A DNA stretch of 64,000 nucleotides from contig CAYNJC010000004.1 in assembly GCA_964397565.1 (NCBI GenBank), forward strand, positions 106,014 to 170,013, given 5' to 3'. Shown piece after piece: positions 16,101 to 24,738 of this stretch. This DNA comes from JAPLST01 sp964397565. Lineage in GTDB: Bacteria; Auribacterota; UBA3054; JAPLST01. Position 1 is the stretch's first letter, and every line of letters begins with the position of its first letter. Made by a program: the position numbers and the translations under genes. The notes beneath the pieces are model-generated. The model had not been told where the DNA came from, searched no databases, and saw nothing but the letters and a program-made list of their open reading frames with translations.

Positions 16101-18001
16101 ATGAAAACGCGGTTTGCAGTCCCGACGATGTTGGCGCTGACCACAGCGCTGTTGATGAACGTAGCCACGCCCACGGTCCGTGCGGATGCCAGTCTCAGCA
16201 TGGGCATGTCACTCAACTTCGACAACTGCTATGGCGAGTTGAGTCCCTATGGCACGTGGTATGAATCTGCTGAATTCGGCTGGGTGTGGGTGCCGGGCGG
16301 GGTTGCCGCCGGCTGGGGCCCGTATGTCAACGGTAGTTGGGCCTGCACCTCGAGCGGCTGGATGTGGCAGAGCAGTTATCCGTGGGGTTGGATGTGCTAC
16401 CACTACGGGCGCTGGGCGCGCCATCCGGCGCTGGGCTGGTGCTGGGTGCCGGGCTATGAATGGGCGCCGTCGTGGGTGACGTGGTACACCTACAACAATT
16501 ATGTCGGCTGGGCGCCGATTGCGCCGTGCGGCTTTGGCGTCTCCTACACGGTCTACCCGAGCGATTGGTGCTTTGTCAGCTTCAACTATTTTCTCAGCCC
16601 GATGGTGTGGTCGTACTATATTGGCGCGGCATTTATCTGCCCGGCAATCTGCTCGCCGTATGTGGTGCTGAACAACTATTATTTCTTCGGCAACCAATAT
16701 TACTATGCCGGCGGTCGGCCGTGCGGTTGGTATGGCCCGTCGGTGCCGATGGTCGAGCGGTATGTCAATCGCCGGATCAGGCCCTATGTCCTTTCGACGA
16801 CGGCGGATCGCAGCCGCAATGGCACGATTGCCCGCAATCAGCTCGAAGTGTATCGCCCAGGCATGCGCGAGAGCGGCGCACTGGCGCGGTCTGACCGGCC
16901 CTTGCTGGCTGAGCGCGTCGAGAAGCAGAGCCCGCCTGGCTCGGAGGCGCGAGTTGAGCGTTCGGGCAACACCGCCGGCAGTCCCGGCTCGGAGGCGCGA
17001 GTTGAGCGTTCGGGCAACACCGCCGGCAGTCCCGGCTCGGAGGCGCGAGTTGAGCGTTCGGGCAACACCGCCGGCAGTCCCGGCTCGGAGGCGCGAGTTG
17101 AGCGTTCGGGCAACACCGCCGGCAGTCCCGGCTCGGAGGCGCGAGTTGAGCGTTCGGGCAACACCGCCGGCAGTCCCGGCTCGGTGGTACGGGTCGAGCG
17201 TTCGGGCAACACCGCCGGCAGTCCCGGCTCGGAGGCGCGAGTTGAGCGTTNNNNNNNNNNNNNNNNNNNNNNNNNNNNNNNNNNNNNNNNNNNNNNNNNN
17301 NNNNNNNNNNNNNNNNNNNNNNNNNNNNNNNNNNNNNNNNNNNNNNNNNNGGCTCGGTGGTACGGGTCGAGCGTTCGGGCAACACCGCCGGCAGTCCCGG
17401 CTCGGCGGCGCGGGTTGAACAGCCCAAGCCGATCGAACGCCCGCGCGTCGAACAGCCCAAGCCGATCGAACGCCCGCGCGTCGAACAGCCTCGGCCCGGT
17501 CTGGCGCCCCGCCCCATTCAAGTGCCGCGTGCAGATCAACTGCGCAGCGGATTCAGCCAGCTGGCCCGTGCCCCAAATGTGAATGAGCGGCCGAATTTTA
17601 CGTCGTCGCAGGGTGCAGCCGCCCGGTCAATCAATCCGTCGTACCAGTCCACCGCGCCACGCGCCGAAATGTCGCGCATCAACCAGGCGCGCGTACCGAA
17701 CACGCCCAACATGCCGTCCGCGCCGCGTGTCAGTCAGCCGAACATGCCGTCCGCGCCGCGTGTCTCCCAGCCCAGCATGCCGTCGGCCCCGCGCATGAAC
17801 GCGCCGAGTATGCCGTCGGCCCCGCGCATGAGCGCGCCAAGCATGCCGAGTGCGCCGAGTATGCCGTCGGCCCCGCGCATGAGCGCGCCGAGTATGCCGA
17901 GTATGCCCAGCATGTCTGCACCGCGCTCGATGCCCGCCCCGTCCATGCCGTCTGGCGGTGGCCAGATGCCGATGGAAATGGGTGGTGGACGGAGACGCTG
18001 A
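16101..18001 (+). CDS. Exported Trp/Tyr-rich protein (DUF6600-like) with tandem repeats, interrupted by an assembly gap
   Basis: A signal peptide (MKTRFAVPTMLALTTALLMN) is followed by a Trp/Tyr/Gly-rich domain (about 35-215) with repeated YGTWYES, GWVWVPGG, WGPYVNG and YHYGRW motifs, as in DUF6600 proteins. From residue 280 a 16-residue unit GSEARVERSGNTAGSP repeats six times before 100 N. After the gap the repeat resumes in another frame, continues through RVEQPKPIERP and SMPSAPRMSAP units, and stops at 18001. The frame change is best explained by the placeholder gap length, so I call one gene. True length and copy number are unknown. The tail is basic, low-complexity and probably disordered. 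Confidence 0.72.
16938..17398 (+). repeat. 48-bp coding tandem repeat (collapsed at the gap)
   Basis: Perfect 48-bp units begin at 16938, 16986, 17034, 17082 and 17130. A variant (GSVVRV) starts at 17178, then a partial unit ends at the gap, and one more variant unit follows at 17351-17398. Near-identity between units points to recent expansion or ongoing homogenisation. Confidence 0.9.
17251..17350. other. Assembly gap (100 N)
   Basis: Exactly 100 unresolved bases inside the 48-bp tandem repeat. The round number indicates a scaffolding placeholder, so the real distance is unknown and the frame break across it is not biological evidence of a pseudogene. Confidence 0.98.
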
Positions 18002-18037
18002 CGTAACGCCCTTGTTGGCCGCTCGCTGAACACCTTC

Positions 18038-21000
18038 ATGCGCTCATCATTCTTGACATATTTCCTGTTGGCCGGTGCGGCGCTCATGAGCGCCGCACCC
18101 GTCCCGCCGCAGTCTCTGTTGGTCCGCACAGCGCGTTCGTCCGTCATGGCGCCGCAGGAAAGCAGTGTTGGCCAGCAGGCCGCGCGGCCCACGCTGCGAA
18201 CGCCCCGCCTGGAACAGGCTCGAATTCGCGAGCATAGCGGCAGTGTGGCCGCACCTGTCGCCGCCCGCGGCGCCATCACTCCACCACTCCGCCACTCCTT
18301 CATCTGCCATATCAGCGCCGCCCGCGAACGCGTCAGCCCGCTTGCCCGTCCGCAGCTCGTGCTCGCCAGCGGCCAGCCGCTGGCGCCAAACCGCGCGCGG
18401 ACGCAGATCACCACCACGCCCGGCCTGCCGACCGTCGTCCTTGCCACCAATGTCACGCGCCACGCCAGCGCGCCGCCCGCGCTGTCGCGCGCACGTGGCG
18501 GGAATCTCACACGCCCTGCTGCGGGCTCGATGCCGGCTCTGTCTGATGGCGCGACCGCATCCGGGCTGATGCAGGCCAGCGCCGGCCGATGGTGGTCGTA
18601 TCTCTTCGATAATTTCGACGGCATCTTTCCCGGCTACTGGCTGCGCGAAGGCTCGCCCACGTGGGGCCGCACCAGCTACCGCGCCGTCAGCACGCCGTAC
18701 TCGATCTGGTGCCTCGGTTCGGCCTACACCGCGCCGCACGGCTACTTCAATAATATGAACGCATGGATTTTCGACGGCCCGTTCGATATGCGCAACACCA
18801 CCGCCCTCGAAGTCTATTTCGACTATTGGCTCGATACGGAAGTGGCCTATGATTCCGTCTTTGTCGGCGTCTCGACCGACGGCATCAATTACACCGGCGA
18901 TGCGCTCAGCGGCTACAGCGCCGGCTGGGTGCTCAATCGCAAAGTCGTGCTGAATGCCTACGCCGGTGTGCCGCGCCTGTATGTCGGCGTGCAATTCCTC
19001 TCGGATAATGTCAATGCCGGCTTCGAAGGCGCCTACATTGACAACCTCGAGCTCGACGCCTACATTCCCAGCGACGCGACGGTTGATCTCGTCGTCGCCA
19101 ATCCGCATGTGCTCAGCACGATTGACGAGACCTTTACCTTTGACATCGCCAATTATGGCCCTGGCTCACTGGCGGCCAACAGCTACGCGGTCAATGTGTT
19201 TGTTGATGGCGTGCTCGATTCCAGCGCGCGCAACCTCTCGCCGCTGGCATCCGGCGAGGCAATCACCTGGGAATGGCAACTGACCTATGTGTACCCGCAA
19301 GGCCCGCACACCATTCGGATCGAGGCCTTTGCCGATGGCGGCGACATTGCGCCACCCGACAATATCCTGACCTTCATTCTCGATGTCGGGCCGCGCATCC
19401 CCGTCAATCTCGCGATTACGGCCGTCCGCAACATTGATGGCGGCCCCGAAACCTTTGATCTCGACATCGCCAATTTTGGTCCCGGCATCGCGCGCGCCTA
19501 CAGCTATCGCATCCTCGTTGCGGTGGACAGTCTGCCCGATTCCGATGCGCGCAATACGCTTGATTTGCCTGCCCATACGACCGTCACCTGGCAATGGCAA
19601 TTGGCCTATCAATACCCGCCCGGCGACCATCTCGTGCGCGCCACCGTCATTTCGGATGGCCCCGAAATCACGATGACCAATAACATGCGCGAGTTCATCA
19701 TGACCGTGCCGGTCCCGCCGCTGATCACGGACTTGCGCATCGACAAACCGGTCGTCACGGATGCCGTCAACGACATCATCTGGTTCCGCGTGCGCAACAA
19801 TGGCCCCGATATGTGCGATGCCAATCAGTACCTGGTCAGTATTTTTGTGGATGGCCTGCTCGACAGCCAAGCCTACAACCAAAACCCACTGATACCCAAA
19901 GGCCGCGCCGACTGGAACTGGCAATTGGCGTACCTTTACCCCGCCGGCCTGCATGTCGTCACCATTGAAGCCAAGCCGCTCGGCACCGAACTTACCCCGC
20001 TCAACAATGTCGCCAGTATCAATTTGTTGAAGAACGGCCCGGCCCTGCAAATCATCACGCCTGTTGCGCTGACCGGCGTGGTCGGCCAGGCCATGGCGCT
20101 GCTGCTGCAAGCCAACGGCGGCGCACCGCCCTACACGTGGCGCGTGGCCGGCGGCACCATGCCGGTCGGTGTTGCGCTTGCCGGCGATGGCGTTGTGCGC
20201 GGCGGGCCGACCACAGCGGGCGCCAGCGCGCTTACCTTCGAAACTCGCGACGCCGCCGGCTTGCTGGCCTATGCCGCCGCCACCCTCGTCATCCTGCCCA
20301 ATGCCACCGGCCTTGCGCCGCAATTGTTCGAGCAACTGGCGCCGGTTGGTTTTGTCAATACCGTGTATGCCGCCCAATTGAATGCGGTTGGTGGCACTGC
20401 GCCGCACACGTGGACCGCGTTGAGTGGCACGCCCGCCGGCCTGGCGCTGTCTTCGGCCGGCCTGTGTGCCGGCACACCGCTCGTCGCCGGCCATTACACT
20501 ATGAATGTCGCGCTGGCTGACGCCGTCGCCGTACCGGGCAATGGCGCGGTGCGCGTGCAGATCCGCCCGGCCGATGAGTTCCTCAACGGCAATTTCACCC
20601 AAATCGCCCTAACCATCCCTTGGAACAGGCACGAGCAAGGCAAGCCCGACAGCGACGCGCTGAAAATCAAAGCAAGCTTTAGTGTGCCACCACGCTTTGT
20701 GCTGGACAATTTCACACGCGGCGTCTTGTATATCGGCGAGTATCCGATCAACTATAATGTCGCCAAGAAAGCCCGCTGGCACACCACGGCGATCTTCACG
20801 CCCGTGCGCGGTAGTCTGCCGGCCGCCTACGCCACGATCCGCTGGAACAAGAACAATCAATTGACTGTTGCCATGACGGTGCGCAAAGCCGCGTTGGCGC
20901 CCATGCTCGCCCGCTATGGCATCACGCGCAACGGCGCAACCTCCGCACTGATTCCGGTGCGCCTGGTGCTCAATGATGCCGACACCGGCGCGCGACCGCT

Positions 21001-21052
21001 GCTGTTTTCCTATCGCCTGAACGGCAATACCGGCGCCCTGCGCCTGCAGTAA
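18038..21052 (+). CDS. Large exported protein with CARDB and putative-Ig repeats
   Basis: The 1004-residue product has a signal peptide (MRSSFLTYFLLAGAALMSAAP), a low-complexity Pro/Arg/Ala region, and a jelly-roll-like region (about 190-345). Three CARDB-type adhesion modules follow (about 347-450, 455-555 and 560-665), each with a NYGPG/NFGPG/NNGPD turn and a VFVDGVLDS-like strand. Two putative-Ig modules come next (about 670-755 and 765-850, with GVVGQAMALLLQ and PAGLALSSAGL). The C-terminal 150 residues are unmatched. It is probably an extracellular structural or adhesive protein, expressed near the repeat protein upstream. Confidence 0.78.
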   Translation: MRSSFLTYFLLAGAALMSAAPVPPQSLLVRTARSSVMAPQESSVGQQAARPTLRTPRLEQARIREHSGSVAAPVAARGAITPPLRHSFICHISAARERVSPLARPQLVLASGQPLAPNRARTQITTTPGLPTVVLATNVTRHASAPPALSRARGGNLTRPAAGSMPALSDGATASGLMQASAGRWWSYLFDNFDGIFPGYWLREGSPTWGRTSYRAVSTPYSIWCLGSAYTAPHGYFNNMNAWIFDGPFDMRNTTALEVYFDYWLDTEVAYDSVFVGVSTDGINYTGDALSGYSAGWVLNRKVVLNAYAGVPRLYVGVQFLSDNVNAGFEGAYIDNLELDAYIPSDATVDLVVANPHVLSTIDETFTFDIANYGPGSLAANSYAVNVFVDGVLDSSARNLSPLASGEAITWEWQLTYVYPQGPHTIRIEAFADGGDIAPPDNILTFILDVGPRIPVNLAITAVRNIDGGPETFDLDIANFGPGIARAYSYRILVAVDSLPDSDARNTLDLPAHTTVTWQWQLAYQYPPGDHLVRATVISDGPEITMTNNMREFIMTVPVPPLITDLRIDKPVVTDAVNDIIWFRVRNNGPDMCDANQYLVSIFVDGLLDSQAYNQNPLIPKGRADWNWQLAYLYPAGLHVVTIEAKPLGTELTPLNNVASINLLKNGPALQIITPVALTGVVGQAMALLLQANGGAPPYTWRVAGGTMPVGVALAGDGVVRGGPTTAGASALTFETRDAAGLLAYAAATLVILPNATGLAPQLFEQLAPVGFVNTVYAAQLNAVGGTAPHTWTALSGTPAGLALSSAGLCAGTPLVAGHYTMNVALADAVAVPGNGAVRVQIRPADEFLNGNFTQIALTIPWNRHEQGKPDSDALKIKASFSVPPRFVLDNFTRGVLYIGEYPINYNVAKKARWHTTAIFTPVRGSLPAAYATIRWNKNNQLTVAMTVRKAALAPMLARYGITRNGATSALIPVRLVLNDADTGARPLLFSYRLNGNTGALRLQ

Positions 21053-21053
21053 A

Positions 21054-21809
21054 CTATGGGTACGTTGGTGCGCCGGTGGTCGGTGCGTCAGTGGGTATTG
21101 GTGAAATTATACATTCGTTCGCCGCGAATGAATTTTCTCCTTTTGGTAGACAGCCGCGCGCAATCCCAAGGTGCGTCAGCCGCCAAGTAAACACGGTGCC
21201 GGCGCGCAACGGCGATTGCGCCAACAGCCGCGCCAGTTCCGTCTTGGTGTAGGCCGCGCGCAGCGAGTCTTTATACGATTGCAGCATCTGGCCGCGATAG
21301 TGCCGGCCAAACCAGCGCCACCATAACGGCAACAGCCAGCCCGCCGGCCGCCGAATATCACGCACTAGCAGCACACCATCCGGTTTCACCACCCGCGCAA
21401 TTTCACGCAAGTACGCCGCTGGATCCGACAGGTGATGCAGCACGGAATTTGAAATGACCGCGTCGAAACTCGCGTCAGCATACGGCAAGCGTTTCGCATC
21501 CGCTTTCTCAATCTGGACCGCCGCGCCGCAGGGATGTGCAGCGGCATTCTGCCGTGCCAGCGCCAGCATTGCGTCGGAAAGATCGGTGACCACAAACCGC
21601 AGCGTCGGGCAGTGCTCCAAAATCTTGAGCGGAATCAAACCAGGCCCGGTGCCAATGTCGAGCACCGTGCCGCGCGTCAGGCCCAGGCGCAAAAACTGCG
21701 CGACAAAGCTGGCATCAATGTTTCCAAGATAGCCCAGCGCGGCGGCGCTGGCATAACTGGCGGCTTCATTATCGCCCGCCATGATTTCTGGTTCGGGAAC
21801 GCGGTGCAT
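21054..21809 (-). CDS. SAM-dependent methyltransferase (class I)
   Basis: I start at the ATG complementing 21807-21809 (MHRVPEPEIM) because a longer open frame runs through palindromic repeats. The 251-residue protein has motif I VLDIGTGPGLIP, then VVTDLSDAM, DAKRLPYADASFDAV and the NSVLHHLSDP motif, which is the Methyltransf_11 pattern. Substrate is not predictable. Its stop is separated from the convergent secreted-protein stop by a single base, so antisense overlap of transcripts is likely. Confidence 0.85.
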   Translation of the reverse strand: MHRVPEPEIMAGDNEAASYASAAALGYLGNIDASFVAQFLRLGLTRGTVLDIGTGPGLIPLKILEHCPTLRFVVTDLSDAMLALARQNAAAHPCGAAVQIEKADAKRLPYADASFDAVISNSVLHHLSDPAAYLREIARVVKPDGVLLVRDIRRPAGWLLPLWWRWFGRHYRGQMLQSYKDSLRAAYTKTELARLLAQSPLRAGTVFTWRLTHLGIARGCLPKGENSFAANECIISPIPTDAPTTGAPTYP

Positions 21810-21864
21810 TGGAGAATTATACCATTTCAATGCACCGGCGTGCCGGCGCATTGGTGTGCCAGCA

Positions 21865-21922
21865 CGTAGCCGCGGAACGGCGTTCCGCGTTGGTAGGGCG
21901 GTCAGGCCCTGACCGCCGTTGC
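21865..21922. repeat. Two palindromes: GCGGAACGGCGTTCCGC and GGGCGGTCAGGCCCTGACCGCC
   Basis: TAGCCGCGGAACGGCGTTCC is repeated at 15714. GTAGGGCGGTCAGGCCC (from 21893) folds with CCCTGACCGCC and is repeated at 60524 and, diverged, at 60594-60628. Both are dispersed hairpin modules. Confidence 0.65.
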
Positions 21923-22011
21923 AGCAGCAGTTTAGCCACAGATGCACACAGATACACACTGATTGAAGAAGCTGTGCGCCGGTGCGCCGCCGCCGTTCTT
22001 TTCTTTTATGC

Positions 22012-22149
22012 TATACTTTCAATGATGCTTGAATAAGCGTGCTGATATTGAGATCCGTCTTGAGCCCCGCATGATGATTACGTCATCCAATCTGGAAGCA
22101 CTTGGCGACAAGCTCGGTCTGACCGCCACGCCCCGGGACTATCCCGGAA
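22012..22149 (+). pseudogene. Possible gene remnant ahead of the palindrome array
   Basis: An extended -10 (TGCTATACT, 22009-22017) sits 7 nt before an ATG codon that is stopped after a few codons. A second frame then reads RLEPRMMITSSNLEALGDKLG before entering the repeat array. The layout looks like a gene start truncated or frameshifted by array insertion. I cannot name the gene and the call is tentative. Confidence 0.25.
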
Positions 22150-22640
22150 CCAACCAAGCGCCAACGGCGCGTTGTTATCCCAGCCTGGGGCATCGCCCCA
22201 GGAATGCGCCAATCAAAGAACCAGCCAAGCGCCAACGGCGCGTTTTTTGTCCCAGCCTGGGGCATCGCCCCAGGAATGCGCCAATCAAAGAACCAGCCAA
22301 GCGCCAACGGCGCGTTGTTATCCCAGCCTGGGGCATCGCCCCAGAATGCGCCAATCAAAGAACCAGCCAAGCGCCAACGGCGCGTTGTTATCCCAGCCNN
22401 NNNNNNNNNNNNNNNNNNNNNNNNNNNNNNNNNNNNNNNNNNNNNNNNNNNNNNNNNNNNNNNNNNNNNNNNNNNNNNNNNNNNNNNNNNNNNNNNNNGA
22501 ACCAGCCAAGCGCCAACGGCGCGTTGTTATCCCAGCCTGGGGCATCGCCCCAGGATTGCGCCAGTCAAAGAACCAGCCAAGCGCCAACGGCGCGTTGTTA
22601 TCCCAGCCTGGGGCATCGCCCCAGGAATGTAATGCGCCAG
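22150..22640. repeat. Tandem array of ~71-bp double-hairpin REP-like units
   Basis: Units recur every 70-72 bp at about 22154, 22225, 22297, 22367, then after a gap at 22506 and 22577. Each unit has two stems, GCGCC-AAC-GGCGC and CCTGGGGC-ATC-GCCCCAGG. The array lies directly upstream of an IS200-type transposase gene, and an inverted copy of the larger stem is found just downstream of that gene (23169-23197). Confidence 0.85.
22399..22498. other. Assembly gap (100 N) inside the REP-like array
   Basis: A 100-N placeholder in the middle of the ~71-bp array, so the number of units is unresolved. Confidence 0.98.
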
Positions 22641-22672
22641 CCAATGAGGGCTGAAGGCCCGTTCCATTGAGT

Positions 22673-23125
22673 ATGCCACAATCCCTATCATTTCTTCTCA
22701 TTCATGTGGTCTTCAGCACCAAAGGCCGCGCACCCATACTCGGCGCGACGATCCGACCTGCCCTGCATGCCTACCTCGCCACCGTGGCCCGAAATGCCGA
22801 CTGTGAGTGCTATCGCGTCGGAGGGGTGGCCGATCACGTCCATCTCGCCGTCCGCTTCTCACGAACGATCACTGCGGCGGACCTCGTCGAGCAATTGAAA
22901 ACAGCTTCATCAAAATGGCTCAAGATGCAAGCCCCCGATTTGGCCGGATTCTCATGGCAACGCGGGTACGGTGCTTTCTCCGTAGAACCCGCTAACCTTG
23001 ACGACTTACGTCGCTATATTGACCAGCAGGAGGAACACCATCGTGTTCACACCTTTCAAGAAGAGTATCTGGCCTTTCTCACCAAATATGGAATCCAATA
23101 TGAGGAACGATATGTCTGGGATTAA
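22673..23125 (+). CDS. IS200/IS605-type tyrosine transposase (RAYT-like)
   Basis: The 150-residue product from ATG 22673 begins MPQSLSFLLIHVVFSTKGR, typical for Y1 transposases. The HUH motif is HVH (H55, H57) and the catalytic tyrosine is Y115 in RRYIDQQEEHH. These enzymes cut single-stranded DNA at hairpins and catalyse peel-and-paste movement, or spread REP palindromes when domesticated. The gene is flanked by inverted AACGGGCC/GGCTGAAGG-type hairpins (22646-22666 and 23130-23153) and by the palindrome array. No tnpB is present. All catalytic residues are intact. Confidence 0.88.
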   Translation: MPQSLSFLLIHVVFSTKGRAPILGATIRPALHAYLATVARNADCECYRVGGVADHVHLAVRFSRTITAADLVEQLKTASSKWLKMQAPDLAGFSWQRGYGAFSVEPANLDDLRRYIDQQEEHHRVHTFQEEYLAFLTKYGIQYEERYVWD

Positions 23126-23129
23126 CCAA

Positions 23130-23200
23130 TGAAACGGGCTTTCAGCCCTTGTGCGTGTTATGACCTTACCCTGGGGCTATGCCCCAGGCTGGGATAAAAA
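23130..23200. repeat. Downstream flank of the transposase: inverted hairpins
   Basis: ACGGGCTTTCAGCCC mirrors GGGCTGAAGGCCCG found upstream at about 22648. CCTGGGGCTATGCCCCAGG with GCTGGGATAA (23169-23197) is the reverse complement of the array stem. The pair probably forms the right end of the mobile unit. Confidence 0.7.
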
Positions 23201-23243
23201 CGGGCCTTTGGTCCTCAAACCGTTTCAGGCACTGTAAACTGCC

Positions 23244-23549
23244 GTGAAGATATTGGTAATCATCTTGGCGTTGTTGGAACTGTTCTTGGCTTTGGGTTCG
23301 ATCAGCTCGATTCTCGTGGATCGCCACGACTTGGCACGGGCCGTTTATAATTACAGCCAAGAGCGGACGGAAGAGAACAAGAAGAAAATGGAGACTGAGC
23401 AAGACATTACGGCACGAATCAGCTCGCACATCCGAATGGTGATTGTGGGCTTGTTTGCTGCAAATACTTGCGGATTGATTGTTGTCTACCGCAGACTAAG
23501 TCGTGAGCCGAAAACCACCGCCATTCCGGCTATCAAGGACTATGTTTGA
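23244..23549 (+). CDS. Small hypothetical membrane protein
   Basis: 101 residues from a GTG at 23244. Two hydrophobic helices (about 2-24 and 65-82) flank a charged Lys/Glu-rich loop (YSQERTEENKKKMETE), and the tail is basic. I do not recognise the family, and the ribosome-binding site is weak. It precedes the four-helix-bundle gene closely, and its stop overlaps the extended frame of that gene. Confidence 0.5.
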   Translation: MKILVIILALLELFLALGSISSILVDRHDLARAVYNYSQERTEENKKKMETEQDITARISSHIRMVIVGLFAANTCGLIVVYRRLSREPKTTAIPAIKDYV

Positions 23550-23572
23550 CTGAACCAGTTTGCCGCACAACC

Positions 23573-24226
23573 ATGAGCACAGAACCACTCATCCTGACGC
23601 ACGGCGGCTACCGGAAACTAAAAAGCTTTCAGGTGTCACAGTTGCTATATGATGTGACAATATGTTTTTGCGACTGCTACATCAACAAGCGCAGTCGTAC
23701 CCACGACCAGATGGTACAGGCGGCGCGGTCAGGGGTGCAAAACATCGCGGAAGGGAGCCAAGCTTCGGGAACGTCGAAGAAAACCGAAATCAAACTCACC
23801 AGCGTGGCGCGGGCCAGCCTGGAAGAACTGCGGCTTGACTTCGAGGATTTCCTGCGCCAGCACGGCCTGCCGATCTGGGATCGTGACGACCCCCGCCGGC
23901 AGGAACTGATCGACCGGCGCTGCACCACTGCCGATGACGTGGCGCAGTGGGTGCGGGAAGTGCATCATCGTGGACGGTGTGGACAGAGTGGACCTTCTGG
24001 GCAAAATCTGTCCACCCCGTCCACTCCGTCCACCTACCCCGAAATCGCCGCCAACGCCGCACTGGTACTGCTGGCGGTAGCTTGCAGCTTGCTCGACCAC
24101 CAACTCGCCGCACAGGCGAAAGCGTTCGAGACCGAGGGCGGCTTCACCGAGCGCCTGTACCGCGTGCGCTCAGAAAAACGCGCCTCGCCGTCCACCCAGT
24201 CCACCTCGTCCACCACTAGTGTTTAA
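23573..24226 (+). CDS. Four helix bundle suffix domain protein (S23 rRNA-IVP-like)
   Basis: Starts at ATG 23573 (MSTEPLIL) and gives 217 residues. The block HGGYRKLKSFQVSQLLYD ... RTHDQMVQAARSGVQNIAEGSQASGT is the four-helix-bundle core related to proteins encoded in 23S rRNA intervening sequences. The linker and C-terminus contain GTCCAC-type DNA repeats (about 23970-24035 and 24190-24215), encoding Ser/Thr/Pro-rich STPSTPST and STQSTSST. The role is unknown; proteins of this family often sit near mobile elements, as here. The repeats look like a coding microsatellite that may vary between strains. Confidence 0.78.
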   Translation: MSTEPLILTHGGYRKLKSFQVSQLLYDVTICFCDCYINKRSRTHDQMVQAARSGVQNIAEGSQASGTSKKTEIKLTSVARASLEELRLDFEDFLRQHGLPIWDRDDPRRQELIDRRCTTADDVAQWVREVHHRGRCGQSGPSGQNLSTPSTPSTYPEIAANAALVLLAVACSLLDHQLAAQAKAFETEGGFTERLYRVRSEKRASPSTQSTSSTTSV

Positions 24227-24240
24227 ACGACAAGGAACCC

Positions 24241-24624
24241 ATGCACGAAGAAATCTGGGGGCTGGAAGCGGCCTATTTCGCAAATCTCTACAAAGCGAAT
24301 TACGCGGCGGTGCTTGCCCTGATCCATAGTCAATTCCTCGGGTGGCCGGACGGGGTGCCGCGCCCGCTTGATAAGGAAGGCAGCGCGCGCTTCATGCAGC
24401 AATTGATCTCCAAGCCCACGGCCTGTACCTTCACGATTGAACGCGGAGATATGCGCGTGCTGGGAGACGTTGCGTTGACGCAGTACACCATTAAAGTCCA
24501 TTGCAGTGATCCCGCCGGTGTTACGCACACACACGCATCGCGCATAACCCATACGTGGGTCAAAGAGGGCGAGCGCTGGAAATTGCTGGGTGGCATGAGC
24601 TGCGATCAATCGAGGTCGATCTAG
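24241..24624 (+). CDS. SnoaL/DUF4440-like (NTF2-fold) protein
   Basis: The 127-residue protein has an NTF2-like pattern: an N-terminal helix (EEIWGLEAAYFANLYKANY), a short acidic segment, then strands DVALTQYTIKVHC and ASRITHTWVKEGERWKLLGGMSC. This matches the DUF4440/SnoaL group of small cone-shaped proteins, which may be isomerases, hydrolases or binding proteins. No catalytic set is obvious. It lies 14 nt after the preceding gene and is likely co-transcribed with it. Confidence 0.75.
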   Translation: MHEEIWGLEAAYFANLYKANYAAVLALIHSQFLGWPDGVPRPLDKEGSARFMQQLISKPTACTFTIERGDMRVLGDVALTQYTIKVHCSDPAGVTHTHASRITHTWVKEGERWKLLGGMSCDQSRSI

Positions 24625-24698
24625 GAAAACCGCGTGCGTACCATGCCGTTCAGTTCATTTTAGCCATTGTGTCCGATGCCTGTTAATCGGCACGCCAC

Positions 24699-24735
24699 TT
24701 GACATTACGCACCACATTGAGTATAATTACTCAAT
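24699..24735 (+). promoter_or_regulatory. Consensus promoter with a perfect dyad over the -10 box
   Basis: TTGACA (24699-24704) and TATAAT (24722-24727) are separated by exactly 17 bp. The -10 lies in a perfect 8-bp-arm dyad, ATTGAGTA-TAAT-TACTCAAT (24716-24735). The ATPase start codon is at 24739, so the leader would be about 5 nt. The dyad is a good candidate operator. Confidence 0.75.
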
Positions 24736-24738
24736 ACG

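Noticed and set aside
16938..17398. CRISPR or minisatellite of non-coding type
   Set aside because: The 48-bp unit is a multiple of three, lies in frame in an exported protein gene, and has no spacers.
17583..17798. Arg-rich open frames over the 17.3-18.0 kb region
   Set aside because: They are shadow frames of the Pro/Ser/Met repeat tail of the DUF6600-like protein.
21810..21959. N-terminal 50-residue extension of the methyltransferase
   Set aside because: It translates two dispersed palindromes and precedes a good ATG with a conserved-looking N-terminus.
22150..22640. CRISPR array
   Set aside because: Period of ~71 bp with the whole unit conserved, no variable spacers, and no cas genes nearby.
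22029..22670. Long plus-strand open frame across the REP-like array and gap
   Set aside because: It is made almost wholly of the ~71-bp palindromic repeat and 100 N; all frames there are open. Only the first ~40 codons could be a gene remnant.
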